Shown piece by piece: positions 1 through 8,836 of a stretch of 21,531 nucleotides of DNA. This stretch comes from Silene noctiflora (lineage: Eukaryota > Streptophyta > Magnoliopsida > Caryophyllales > Caryophyllaceae), in contig VHZZ01002057.1 of assembly GCA_009801015.1 (NCBI GenBank), positions 106,427 through 127,957 on the forward strand, in the 5' to 3' direction. The notes beneath the pieces were generated by a model, which made no database searches, was not told the DNA's origin, and saw only the letters and a list, made by a program, of their open reading frames with translations. A program made the translations under genes and the position numbers. Position 1 is the first letter of the stretch. Each line of letters starts with the position of its first letter.

Positions 1-522
1 TTTTTTCGGTTTATTGACGATATACTCTAACATGTCCAAATTAATGACTTAGAATTATGTAGAGTTGGCTTTAGGTCTCTCCGCAAAGTGATAATTATGG
101 TCATTCTTGAGTCAATTTTAACAATAACTCTATTGATGAGCTCATGCATGCAGTGATTTATCTTGAACTCATTGAATTGTAGTCCTAGTGCAATTTGAGG
201 AATATCAATAAATGTTTCATGTTGAGGAATATCAGTATATGTTTCACGTATGGAATGGACCGAATGAATGTCTGATTTAGGCACATTACAATTCATTTAG
301 GTGCGTTGATTATGTTGAAGCTCGTAAAAGTTTTAATGTTAAGAGATAATTAATTATGTAACCTACAATTTTATTATTCTAATTAAGTTAGGAAAATTGT
401 AAATAATTAAATTTATTTTTCTACTTCTAATAGAAAAATTGTAAATAATTTATTGTAAGTGTTTTAAAATAGTTGGAGACTACCACGTCGCTTGAAAAAA
501 GCCTCAAATATATATTTATATT
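1..522. other. AT-rich stretch with no supported gene
   Basis: No splice-supported or family-recognisable coding region is visible on either strand. A minus-strand open frame at 27-296 (89 codons) resembles no family I know and has no recognisable exon partner, so I do not call it a gene. The stretch from about 340 to 480 is mostly A/T with short direct repeats of an 'aaattgtaaataatt' type motif. Confidence 0.5.
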
Positions 523-880
523 GATTACTGCCTCCTTAACCAATCATAGATTAGGATGGCATATAATTCTCATTTATATTTGGGGTTAACAGACACTTAC
601 AATAAAACAGATTCTCAATAAAGAATCATTGGGTCACACAAGTAGCAGCACAATAGCTCTCAGGGAGGAACCCTCTCATTATAGAGCATTTAAATGATGT
701 ACAATTCATGCCTCCTTAACCAAACATTTATTGGGATGACATAAATTGCTCAATTACTGCCTCCTTAACCAATCATAGATTGAGGTGGCATATAATTGTC
801 ATTTAAATCTGGGGTTAAGAGAAATTTTAAACATAACAGACCCTTAATACAGAATCATAGAGTCATTGGGTCACACAAAA
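523..880. repeat. Diverged direct repeats sharing a 'tgcctccttaacca' core
   Basis: A block starting with 'ctgcctccttaaccaatc' and continuing through 'ggcatataatt', 'ggggttaa', 'acagac' and 'cattgggtcacacaa' occurs at about 526-642 and again at about 755-880. A third, more diverged start of the same block lies at about 710-752. The two longer copies are colinear, with a spacing of about 230 bp, so this looks like an old tandem duplication with a partial copy between. No coding potential is evident. The source family is unknown to me. Confidence 0.65.
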
Positions 881-1000
881 TACTCCTTCTAATCCACACC
901 AAACACAGACATGCTTAAAAAATAGAGATAAATAACAGACACCATTTCATAAGAGCAGCAACTGAGCAGATAGAAAACAGGACTGAATAACTGACAGAAA

Positions 1001-1240
1001 ACAAGTGACAACAGCAGCAATTCAGCAGATCAAAACCAGGAAAACTAAGTGTAGCATGCTAAGAACAATTGATCCAAGTCAGACATGTTTAAAACAACAA
1101 AAATGAATGACATACAAAAAACAAGTGACAACAACAACAATTCAGCAGATCAAAACCAGAAGAACTAATTACAGTATGCTAAGAACAATTGATCTAAGTC
1201 AGACATGCTTAAAACATGAGAAATAATAGACAACAACATA
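1001..1240. repeat. Two-copy tandem repeat, 120-bp period
   Basis: The sequence beginning 'ttcagcagatcaaaacca' at 1021 recurs at 1141, exactly 120 bp later, and both copies run through 'catgctaagaacaattgat' or a near match, then 'aagtcagacatg'. The copies differ at scattered bases, so the duplication is not recent. A related motif, an 'acatgcttaaaa' type core, recurs through to about 1680, suggesting that the whole 900-1700 interval grew by repeated local duplication. Confidence 0.75.
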
Positions 1241-1326
1241 AGACAAAAGCATCAAGTAACCACATGAAATATACAGATCTAACTCAGTCATGCTTAAAAA
1301 ACAAAGATGAACAACAGTTGACAACA

Positions 1327-1700
1327 TCATCATGTCAGCAGATGAAAAACAGTAGACATAACAACGACATGGTAAAAGTCATGCTTTAAAATAACAAAGT
1401 ATCTAACTGAAACATGCTTAAAAACAGTATAGATAACCACAACTTGCTTAACAACAAAGAGATCTAATTGAAACATGCTTAAAAATAGAAGATGAATAAC
1501 AGATAACAACATTTCACAAAATCATCATGTCAGTAGATGAAAAACACAGTAGACATAACGACATGGTAAAAGTCATGCTTTAAAAAAACAAAGTATCTAA
1601 CTGAAACATGCTTCAAAACAGGATACATAACCAGAACTTGCTTAACAACAAAGAGATCTAATTGAAACATGCTTAGAAATAGATGATGAAATACAAAATG
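1327..1700. repeat. Two-copy tandem repeat, about 195-bp period
   Basis: A unit that begins near 'catcatgtcag' (1328 and about 1523) continues through 'agatgaaaaac', 'gacatggtaaaagtcatgc', 'aaagtatctaactgaaac', 'cttgcttaacaacaaagag' and 'atctaattgaaacatgctta'. It is present twice with a few substitutions and small indels. Each unit holds smaller internal repeats built on 'ctaa(c/t)tgaaacatgctt'. There is no coding signal; the array lies just beyond the 3' side of the minus-strand locus at 1805-2282. Confidence 0.75.
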
Positions 1701-1804
1701 CATTAAATTACCAGATCTAAGACTTGTACATCATTAAATCACAAACAACATGCATTACACACTACAACCATATAAAAATCAAACAATACGTAAAATAAAA
1801 GAGT

Positions 1805-2282
1805 TTAGGGATGAGAAGACAACCAATCCACTTTAAAATCAGGCCAATGTTTACGGAATTCAGGCATCATGCAACACAAAATTTCGAACATTTCCTTGTT
1901 CTCAGGAAGATCGTAGTCCACATAATGATAGTTAAAGTCAAAATCCTTCCAAGGATCAGAAGAACTACAACCGCCTTCACCTGACACAATATACCTCTGG
2001 GGAGGATTAAAAACCTTCTCAGTGAGGTTCGTTCTCAAACTCGGGCGTCTTGGGAACCTCTTCTGGGTACTCGGTTTCTCCAACCTCTGTACCCAAATCA
2101 TGAAGATCAATGGAATCAGGTACCAGGGTAACAAGAGTAGGAGAATCGCCACAAGAACAATCAATCATCGCACAATAATCACAACAATAACTACCCAGAT
2201 TGAAATGATTCAATGAGCAAGAAAGACAGGTTGAAGAACAATCAGATCTTTCGCCTTTTATTTGAGACGGGGATGTTGACAT
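1805..2282 (-). pseudogene. Small Cys-rich unrecognised coding locus with a frame discontinuity
   Basis: I do not recognise this locus. An ATG frame (2282 down to 2019, 87 codons) has eight cysteines between residues 15 and 44, spaced C-x3-C-x2-C-x10-CC-x2-C-x4-C-x-C, followed by an acidic tail. It stops at 2019-2021. A second frame overlaps it and runs to a stop at 1805. From about 2020 downwards that frame is protein-like: rich in aromatic and acidic residues, ending 'FKVDWLSSHP'. The two are one base out of register. Either the gene has suffered a single frameshift, or a short intron joins them (for example a GT after the Glu-Glu codons near 2052 and an AG near 1992, about 62 nt, which keeps phase). 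The pyrimidine-rich sequence just upstream on this strand fits a plant 5' leader, so a real transcript is plausible. Function unknown; it could also be a decayed copy. Confidence 0.35.
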
Positions 2283-2480
2283 GCTGATAAAGAGAGACGA
2301 GGGAGATGAGGGAGGTAAAGAGAGCAGAGAGAAATGAGGGGGATTCGATGAATAAGAGAAGGACCAGAAGGGGGAGATAGAGAGACTAGAGAGAGATGAG
2401 GGAGTTACGAGGGATATGAGAGATACAGAGTATGAGGGAGATAGAGAGAGTATTGGGAGATGAAAGGTTTGAATGAATTA
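2283..2480 (-). promoter_or_regulatory. Pyrimidine-rich leader-like tract on the minus strand
   Basis: On the minus strand this stretch is strongly CT-rich, made of repeated 'ctccctcatctctctc'-type runs, and lies directly upstream of the ATG at 2282. Such tracts are common in plant 5' untranslated leaders and core promoters. I see no clear TATA box. The role is inferred from composition and position only. Confidence 0.3.
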
Positions 2481-2535
2481 AGAAGGATCTAGATGTAGGT
2501 GGGAGTAGTTGGGAGATTAGGGTTTTGGAGGGAAA

Positions 2536-2620
2536 GATTAGGTGGGTGGGTGGGTATTTAATTGGACCGGTTAGTGTATTAATTAGGGTTAGTGAATTTA
2601 TTAGGTGGGTGGGTGGGTCC
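2536..2620 (+). repeat. Paired G-rich direct repeats
   Basis: The motif 'attaggtgggtgggtgggt' occurs twice about 65 bp apart, separated by sequence carrying another 'attagggttagtg' motif. Each copy has one GG and three GGG runs with one-base loops, so it could form a G-quadruplex on the plus strand. They lie about 260-340 bp upstream of the minus-strand ATG at 2282. Confidence 0.55.
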
Positions 2621-2705
2621 AATTGTAATGGTTATGTTGATGGCATAAATGTAAATATGTGGTGGTTACAAGGACCATTTGGTCATTTTATTTGTCAAAA
2701 AGGGA

Positions 2706-3250
2706 AATGGGGAGTTTGGTGTGGATGACCCAAATTTAGTAAGCGGGGAGTTTGGTGTGCATTGAAGGGAGCGGCAAAAACGCAAGCCCAAGAAGAAAGT
2801 GTCATCTAGTTGATTTGCTTTATGATTTCTGTCTAAAGTTTCCTTATTGTAGACCGCATCTGAACATTTTGACACTTTCTGTTGCGTATTATTTTCGACA
2901 CAGAATTCTGCAAATATACAGTGTCTACAATGCTAGAGGGAAGTTGATTACATGCATGGCTATCCTTGGAATTTGCATACTTGCATTCATTAATTCACAA
3001 TGTTGTCCAATCAAACAGATACAAGCAACCAGGTTTTACAAGCTGAGGTTGTTTGAAAAAACACAAGACTGTAATATTTGACAAAAGACGTGATTCAAGT
3101 AGAACACGGTGCGTTCAAACCGACAAAAAAATGGCTTGCCAAGAAAGATAAAACTTGGCCAAAGAATAATGAGTGGATAGTACAAAGAAACATCAGGAGC
3201 ATCAAATTGGCAGCATGTATGATCGACATGTAAAAACGGCAGCTCATGAG
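2706..3250. other. Intergenic, no supported gene; one short direct repeat
   Basis: The motif 'ggggagtttggtgtg' occurs at about 2709 and again at about 2744. A plus-strand open frame at 2752-3081 (109 codons) has no family resemblance and no initiation context that I trust. The right-hand part, next to the VTI1-type stop codon at 3251, is probably that gene's 3' untranslated region on the minus strand. Confidence 0.45.
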
Positions 3251-5408
3251 CTAATCATGCAGCTTGAAGTAGAGGACTGCAATCACAAGAAGGACCAAGA
3301 CAGCAATAACAGTACCAATAATCCATTTGTTCCTGTTCATTCTCTTCGACATTGCTGTCAGTATCTTCTTGCTTTTGCCGACATTCTCATCAACTCCATG
3401 AAGCTGGAGAATAACAAAATATGAACAACTAGCATGAATCTATTCAAAATCTGAAGACAACTTTTGAAGCTCAGTGAAGTACAGTGAGACAACTTACTGT
3501 ATTATCAGCATGTAAAAGAGCCTGGCGTTGTTGATGCAAATCTTCAAGGATGGAAACACCAATGTCTTCAGTCTCTTGCATTGTTCTCCTGCTCTGTTTA
3601 ATCCTGTCTGTTGATTGGTTTACCCTCTCAGTTGACATCAATAATCGCCCTCTTTGATCAGCAGATGCCTGTCCGCAAACCGCAATATAGACAAAGATAA
3701 CAAATCAGAGCTGCCTTTAACATCGATAATCTGTACACCTTGATACACCAGCTTTCACCACTACTCCCTTTGTTTCAATCATCAGTTTACCTTAGTATAT
3801 TCTTTGTGAGAAATATTTTAATCAAAGGTAAACAAATGATTGGGACAAAGGGAGAATATGTCAAAGAACCGAGTTTCAAGCCAAATACTCTGAGTAATGG
3901 ATTAGAAACTATATGAATTCTCACCATCAGCGCATCAGCCATCCCAGATTCTAGCAATGCATCTCGAGCAGCTTGGCTGTCAGTTGAGGAAAGTCTTTTA
4001 ACCTCACTTTTCAAGTTGTTCAGGTCATTTTTGTATTCCCTCAGCTTGGCAAGAACCTTAACTTTCACATTAGGTTGTAGTGTCCTTGCTTCCAAGTCCA
4101 TTTTTCGGATCTGATTTTCCAAAGATTAAGAATTATATTGGTAAAACACAACCGACGGTATTGGCTAACTGTCACTTTTATCCAAAAGAAATTGCAATTG
4201 AAGTGAAAGAACTTTAGATTTGGTACCAGAGCTTCTGCATTTTCCAGTCCAGTCTTAATTTCGGAAACTTTCTGCTTCTTCTGTTCTGGAAAACAAAAGC
4301 GGATTTGATCAACTAGTCAGCCAGATAAACGATACTTAATTCAACCAGTATAACAGACACATAAAATGTCAACAAATTCCCATCACTAATTGGTAACAAA
4401 AATTCCAATTAGATACCAGTACAATGTCTCAGACTATTCAGCACGCACTTAATCACCTCCAGCTAAATTCTACATTCAAAGCCTGTGACTTACTATGAAT
4501 AATTGGGTAAGTACATTGGTAACACTACTCTTTTATCTATTCTCGATTCTTCTTGCATGTCAAGTACTGGCATAATGTGTCGCCCTATTCAATCAAAACT
4601 AAGTTATCCGCCTTCTCAATCGAAACTAACCACCTATTATCAATCATTCCACATTTGCATCAGGATCCAAATAACATATCAGTAACACCATACATCTAGC
4701 ATAACTAATACTCCCTTCGTCTCGGTCATTTGTTGTCCTTTTCCATTTTGGGTGTCTCAATCAATTGTTACCCTTTCTATTTTAAGAATGCTTTTGAAGA
4801 ACAATTTGATCTTTCTCTACTTGTCATTTAATAATTGACCCCCCCTTCCTTGGTCTTTGTGCCAAAACCAAGGACAACAATTGACCGGGACGGAGGGAGT
4901 ACTTAGGTAAGCGTTCTTTACCCTTTCCGCACAAAGACTCTTGTTCAGATGATCCATTACGACAATTGCATCGAAAACTTAATTGATTTTTAAACTACAC
5001 ATACTAATTGGCTGATTGTTCCGTTACTTCTCTCGTCTCCGAAATACCTTCTATTCACTATTTTTACATATTTTTCACCATTTCAAAGGTACATTTTGCC
5101 ATTACTACATAAATACCGCATGAAACAAGCATAATTACGTCTCAAATCGTACAATTATCGTATTTTGGATAATGTCCTAAATTCTATCATCAAAAACACC
5201 TTTCTCCATCGGAATCACATCACAATTCACAAAACATTATAATTGCATGAAAAACAAGATAATGAACTTAAGAATAAAAAATATAAAAAGAAAAGGAGCA
5301 AAATTAAAGTAAACCTCCATTAAGAAGAGCAGCAGAAGAACATTTGCGCGTCAAATTCGCAGAAACCTCGCAATATTGACGTTCATATCCATCAAATACT
5401 TGACTCAT
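3251..5408 (-). CDS. VTI1-type Qb-SNARE, five coding exons, complete
   Basis: This gene encodes a tail-anchored Qb-SNARE of the VTI1 family (Arabidopsis VTI11/VTI12 type), which forms SNARE complexes for trans-Golgi, prevacuolar and vacuolar membrane fusion. Coding exons read 5315-5408, 4227-4285, 3925-4110, 3498-3668 and 3251-3403. Every intron is GT-AG, and the joined frame is open for 220 codons plus TAG, almost the 221 residues I recall for VTI11. It starts 'MSQVFDGYERQYCE', as in the family. Residues 52-113 hold the conserved 'IRKMDLEARTL' segment and 'KLREYKNDLNN'. The SNARE motif spans about 133-193, with its central glutamine within 159-162 ('HQQRQ'). A single membrane anchor lies at about 197-216, followed by the short tail 'KLHD'. 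The first intron (about 1 kb) and third intron contain small transposons, but the exons look intact. VTI11 versus VTI12 orthology is not resolved here. Confidence 0.96.
3764..3854. mobile_element. Short Stowaway-like MITE in the third VTI1-type intron
   Basis: The left end 'ctccctttgtttcaatcat' and right end 'atgattgggacaaagggag' are imperfect inverted repeats typical of the Stowaway (Tc1/mariner) group. The pairing continues inward ('gtttacctt' against 'aaggtaaac'). The left flank is TA; the right flank is AA, so the target duplication has decayed or the end is shifted by a base. The element is 91 bp and non-coding. Confidence 0.8.
4711..4899. mobile_element. Stowaway-like MITE in the first VTI1-type intron
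   Basis: The ends 'ctcccttcgtctcggtca' and 'tgaccgggacggagggag' are inverted repeats of the classic Stowaway type. A TA dinucleotide sits immediately outside both ends (4709-4710 and 4900-4901), the expected Tc1/mariner target duplication. At 189 bp with no coding capacity, it is a non-autonomous element tolerated within the intron. Confidence 0.9.
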
Positions 5409-5612
5409 TTCTCCGATTTCGCTCAATTTTCCTCAAAATCTTCGATTGACGAACAAATATAATCACAATCAAGAACCGCTCGAGATCAGTAATTAATCAC
5501 TAATGATTGTAAGAATTAACAATTATATGATCAGATATTGAAATTAATTATGGAATTAATGGAAAAGATCGATGAAGGAAGTCTAATTAGAGAAATTAGG
5601 AGAAAAATTACC
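5409..5612 (-). other. Possible 5' UTR intron of the VTI1-type gene
   Basis: On the minus strand a strong donor ('cttctg|gtaattttt', intron beginning at 5611) lies about 200 bp upstream of the ATG, and is followed by AT-rich sequence and then candidate AG acceptors shortly before the ATG. The stretch upstream of the donor (about 5613-5690) is leader-like. I infer a leader intron; only transcript data would settle it. Confidence 0.4.
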
Positions 5613-5690
5613 AGAAGTCACTTGCAGAAGAGATGTTTATGATCAAAGTTTTTCCGAGAAAGAAAGCAAGAGGTTTTCAGGAAATTTCCG

Positions 5691-6600
5691 ACCAATGAAA
5701 GAACCACTCGAGTATTTTATTTTTCTTTCTTTTTTTTTTCTTTTTTTTTTGACAGAGTAGTATTATTTGGGAAAGGACAGTAATGTAATTTGACTTAATT
5801 TCAATAATTTGTCAACGGTCTTTACTGTTTAGGACAATAATTTGACCTTAATTTTTCAGGTTTATAAATTATGTTTTTTCAAGTTTATAAATCAAATTTT
5901 GGTTGAAAATATAAATTTTCAAAAGATTGTTTATTTATGCAAATATTTTGGTAACATAAAAATAATTTTCTTAGGACAGGTTGGGTTATACTAGTGTAAC
6001 TTTTGCCAGTTATTCAAAAGTCGAGTCAACTCGATTTTTTGCGTAATCTTTAATAGTTGAATCATCATTGAGGGATGGGTTAGGTTGATTTTAATTAGGG
6101 TTAAAAAAACGAGTAAAGTTACTAACATATAATAATTATATGAATGGGAAAATAAATTCTTATTTTATTTCGTTCGGATCAATATTAAGCTAATTTCTTG
6201 TCAAATTGTTTATTGGATTGAGTTATTCTTGGAAACGAGCCATTTCCGTTGGTTTTAGTCAGGGTTAGCTTGACACAAATAAAGCTATTGATTTTCGATG
6301 TAATCCATTGTACCCTTGAAAGACTGATAATGTGCAAGTCCTTCCATATCATGTGCCGAAATTTCACTTATACGATTTTTGAAGAATTCTTGACCTTTTC
6401 GTCACCATGACTCAGATACAAGTGAGCATATCATTTCACCCAAATCCCAATACATTAAAATGGTAATTGATGCCCATTAGTGATCTTGTACTTTATAAGA
6501 ATTTTGGAAATTTACTAGTCAAATTTTACAAGCGAGCAAGAATAAAGTGAAGGACATTAAAAGCAAACCCACTAGTAAAGAGTAGTAACTCTAGTAAGTA
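5691..6600. other. Intergenic region between divergent genes, no gene seen
   Basis: This AT-rich region carries homopolymer T tracts (5719-5750) and lies between the minus-strand VTI1-type gene and the plus-strand heat-shock gene, so it must hold both promoters. A minus-strand open frame at 6185-6367 (60 codons) has no family resemblance and is not called. A TATA-like 'tttataag' lies at about 6492. Confidence 0.45.
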
Positions 6601-6611
6601 GTTGAGTGTCG

Positions 6612-6621
6612 AGAATGTTCT
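6612..6621 (+). promoter_or_regulatory. Heat-shock-element-like site
   Basis: The perfect palindrome 'agaatgttct' matches the nGAAnnTTCn core recognised by heat-shock factors. It lies 118 bp upstream of the ATG at 6739. A third unit is not clearly conserved. A TATA-like 'catatatc' follows at about 6689-6696, which would leave a leader of only some 20 nt. The position in front of a small heat-shock protein gene is what makes this site believable. Confidence 0.5.
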
Positions 6622-6738
6622 AGTGAGACTGAGAGAGTCTAGTACTTCAAATACTGGTACAGTGCTACCAAACAATGTCTAATTCATCCATATATCAACT
6701 TTTCTAAGAAACAATTCCATATCCACCACCAAATCACT

Positions 6739-7263
6739 ATGTCACTTATCCCCTGGAACAACAATGACACCACCACCACCACCACCAACAACAACAACAA
6801 TACATTGGATTACTGGAACCCATTCCCACAACACATATGGGACCAATTCTTCAATTTCCCAACCTTCCCCTTTACTGGGCCTACACGTACTGTCCCGTAC
6901 TCAGAGCTTGGGGTGGAGACCTCAGGTGGTGTGAGGGCCAAGGTGGAGTGCAGGGAGGTGGAAGAGGCGCATCTCGTTATCGCGGAGCTGGCTGGGGTTG
7001 AGAAGCACGAGGTGGATGTTACTACGGAGGATGGTGGGGTTCTCTCGATTACTGGTAGCAGTGGTGAAGGCGATAGGAGGTTCAGTTGGAGGATGAGGAT
7101 GCCTGAGGGTGCTAATGTGGGAATGTTGAGCTGGTCTATGGAGAATGGTGTGCTCACTGTTGTGGTTCCTAAAGTAGGTGTGCACTATGCCATCCAAGGT
7201 TGGGGTTTGGGGAACTCCGGAAGGACTAATCGTAGGCAGATCGAGGTCCAAGGGTTCGATTGA
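6739..7263 (+). CDS. Atypical class-I-like small heat-shock protein (HSP20)
   Basis: This single-exon frame of 174 codons encodes a small heat-shock protein, an ATP-independent holdase that keeps unfolding proteins soluble. It opens 'MSLIPW', as cytosolic class I plant sHSPs do, and then has a Thr/Asn run (residues 11-21) from an ACC/AAC microsatellite. The alpha-crystallin domain spans about 64-146. 'ELAGVEKHEVDV' (83-94) with 'GVLSITG' matches consensus region I, and 'MPEGAN...MENGVLTVVVPK' (121-145) matches consensus region II. The C-terminal 'IEV' (168-170) fits the I-x-I/V oligomerisation motif. The oddity is that the stretch between 'GSSGEGDRRF' and 'SWRMRMP' is about a dozen residues shorter than usual and lacks the loop carrying beta6, which plant sHSPs use for dimer exchange. 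A linker of about 20 residues after the domain is also unusual. It may be a specialised or relaxed family member. The heat-shock-like site upstream supports stress control. Confidence 0.85.
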   Translation: MSLIPWNNNDTTTTTTNNNNNTLDYWNPFPQHIWDQFFNFPTFPFTGPTRTVPYSELGVETSGGVRAKVECREVEEAHLVIAELAGVEKHEVDVTTEDGGVLSITGSSGEGDRRFSWRMRMPEGANVGMLSWSMENGVLTVVVPKVGVHYAIQGWGLGNSGRTNRRQIEVQGFD

Positions 7264-8041
7264 TCAATTGGTCTTACGGAAGACGGTTGTATGCACACGT
7301 AGTATAATATAAATAACAAATGATATATGTTAACATGTATGGTGCAATAATATGTGGGCCAAGTGTTTAGTGTCTACTGTCTAGGGTGTCTGTGCGGTGT
7401 GCGGTGTGCGGTGTGCATTGTGTACTGGCTTTGTCACATGTACCAGTGTGCGATGTATGATCTATAGTTTATGGAAATGCATCTATCTATCTATTACAGT
7501 ATATCTATCTGTTTATGGCTAATGTCTTCCTATCTTTGTGCTGTCACGAAATGCTGTGCTCCTACAATTAGTCTCATGTGAGATGGTCGTGCAGGTGGAT
7601 TCTATTCAACCAAAAATACGCAGGCTTATCCATCGATCTACTAAATGCTAAGATTATGATACCACCCCGAATAAATTATAGATACTTGAATTCAGTGTAG
7701 TTGTGTATCATCGTATAGCACAGTGAATACCAAGCGTATATTGAAGCTTGAATCTATAGGCCGTCGTAACACAGCATGCTCCTGGAAAGTACTTACAATG
7801 TTACACAGCTAGTTGTTGTGCTACATGTGTATACATCTATCAGCAACTCTAAAATTACATAATAAATGAATTGCAAGCGAAGCTTATGTACAAATCAGGC
7901 TCATAAAATCAGCACATAACATTGTAATAAATACAAAGAATATTGAATAATGAAGTGGTCACAAATAGGATATATTGCCCATATTGTTGCTGCTCTAAAG
8001 TGCTGTACTAGCTTCGAGTCAGATATCAGCCACGGGAGCAT
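7264..8041. other. Intergenic, no gene seen; short microsatellites
   Basis: This region holds the 3' flank of the heat-shock gene and the 3' flank of the minus-strand gene to the right. A 7-bp repeat (unit ggtgtgc) runs 7391-7416 in nearly four copies, and 'atctatctatctat' lies at about 7481. The motif 'agacggttgtat' at about 7279 also occurs at the left end of the small inverted-repeat element inside the kinase intron, suggesting a fragment of the same family. Confidence 0.5.
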
Positions 8042-8128
8042 TTAAACTGGAACTCTGTATCGAGCAAGTATTACTTGAGTTAAATGGGGGTAGTTCATTT
8101 CAGCTATTTGCTCGAGTAGAAAAATCAT
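8042..8128 (-). CDS. Second, alternative copy of the terminal exon of the same gene
   Basis: This 87-nt stretch follows a good acceptor ('catcacttgcag') and opens in phase 0, so it could replace the exon at 8837-8923. It encodes 28 codons plus TAA. 'LLEQIAEMN' is identical to the proximal copy and 'VILARYRVPV' aligns with 'VLLARCRIPV'; there is a five-residue insertion after 'AEMN', and the first residues differ (MIF for KII). Both versions are exactly 87 nt including the stop and would give a 175-residue protein. The proximal copy looks nearer to the family pattern I remember, so this may be either a true alternative 3' exon or a decaying duplicate. Confidence 0.55.
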   Translation of the reverse strand: MIFLLEQIAEMNYPHLTQVILARYRVPV

Positions 8129-8420
8129 CTGCAAGTGATGCGTCATATTTAACACAAGTAATGAATCATATGGTTGATCTGAATAGACAAACAACATCAT
8201 CATCAATATCCCAGTGCCTTCAAACAAGCCCCCGCTTCTAGTGGGATGCATTCATAATATCCAACAACATTGCTCAAGAAGAACTTAATCGATTCCAAGT
8301 CATTTTTCTTCCAATAATTAGCATATTTCAAAACTGGAAGCAGCTAAAATGCCTATTCTGGCAATCTCAAAGGGTGACAGAAAGAGAGCATTCCAAGATA
8401 GTCACAACACTCACAAGACC

Positions 8421-8692
8421 GGGACCTTGTTTGGATAGAATAGGAAGGGTATGGAGAAGAAAAAAGGAGTAGGGACTAGGGAGGGGCAATGAAGCAATGC
8501 AGGGTTAGGGACCGGGACCTTGTTTGGATAGAATAGGAAGGGTATGGAGAAGAAAAAAGGAGTAGGGACTAGGGAGGGGCAATGAAGCAATGCAGGGTTA
8601 GGGACCGGGACCTTGTTTGGATAGAATAGGAAGGGTATGGAGAAGAAAAAAGGAGTAGGGACTAGGGAGGGGCAATGAAGCAATGCAGGGTT
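8421..8692. repeat. Perfect 93-bp tandem repeat, three copies, Tourist-like end
   Basis: Copies start at 8421, 8514 and 8607, and I see no difference among the aligned bases; the third copy lacks the last few bases. The period is 31 codons, so a fake open frame with repeated peptide runs through it on the minus strand. Each unit opens 'gggaccttgtttggatag', which resembles the terminal inverted repeat of Tourist/Harbinger MITEs (compare the element ends at 9514 and 15062). Perfect identity implies very recent amplification. It lies between the two alternative terminal exons of the minus-strand gene. Confidence 0.92.
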
Positions 8693-8836
8693 TTCATTCC
8701 AGATTTTTCCTATAATGGAAAAACCATTAGGCTATACTGCAAATTTTGAATGTGCTCAAAATGACTCTTGCACAAGCTTCAATTTGGCTATTGATGTTGC
8801 ATGAAAGTCGTACCTTCGCTAGTCAGAATAGAGAAA

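Noticed and set aside
27-296. Minus-strand open frame of 89 codons
   Set aside because: No recognisable domain, no homology I know, and no exon partner nearby.
2752-3424. Two plus-strand open frames of 109 and 83 codons
   Set aside because: The second (3173-3424) is antisense to the last VTI1-type exon. The first has no family resemblance and no splice partner.
5030-5100. Stowaway-like start 'ctctcgtctccgaaatacc' in the first VTI1-type intron
   Set aside because: No matching inverted end or TA duplication was found nearby; too little to call.
6185-6367. Possible retroelement remnant between the VTI1-type and heat-shock genes
   Set aside because: The 60-codon frame has no convincing match to integrase, gag or reverse transcriptase, and there are no terminal repeats.
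6810-7251. Two long minus-strand frames opposite the heat-shock gene
   Set aside because: They are antisense shadows of the plus-strand coding sequence, which has clear family motifs.
8411-8683. Minus-strand open frame of 90 codons with three identical 31-residue units
   Set aside because: It is created by the 93-bp tandem repeat having a period divisible by three. The peptide is low-complexity, lies in an intron, and has no gene context.
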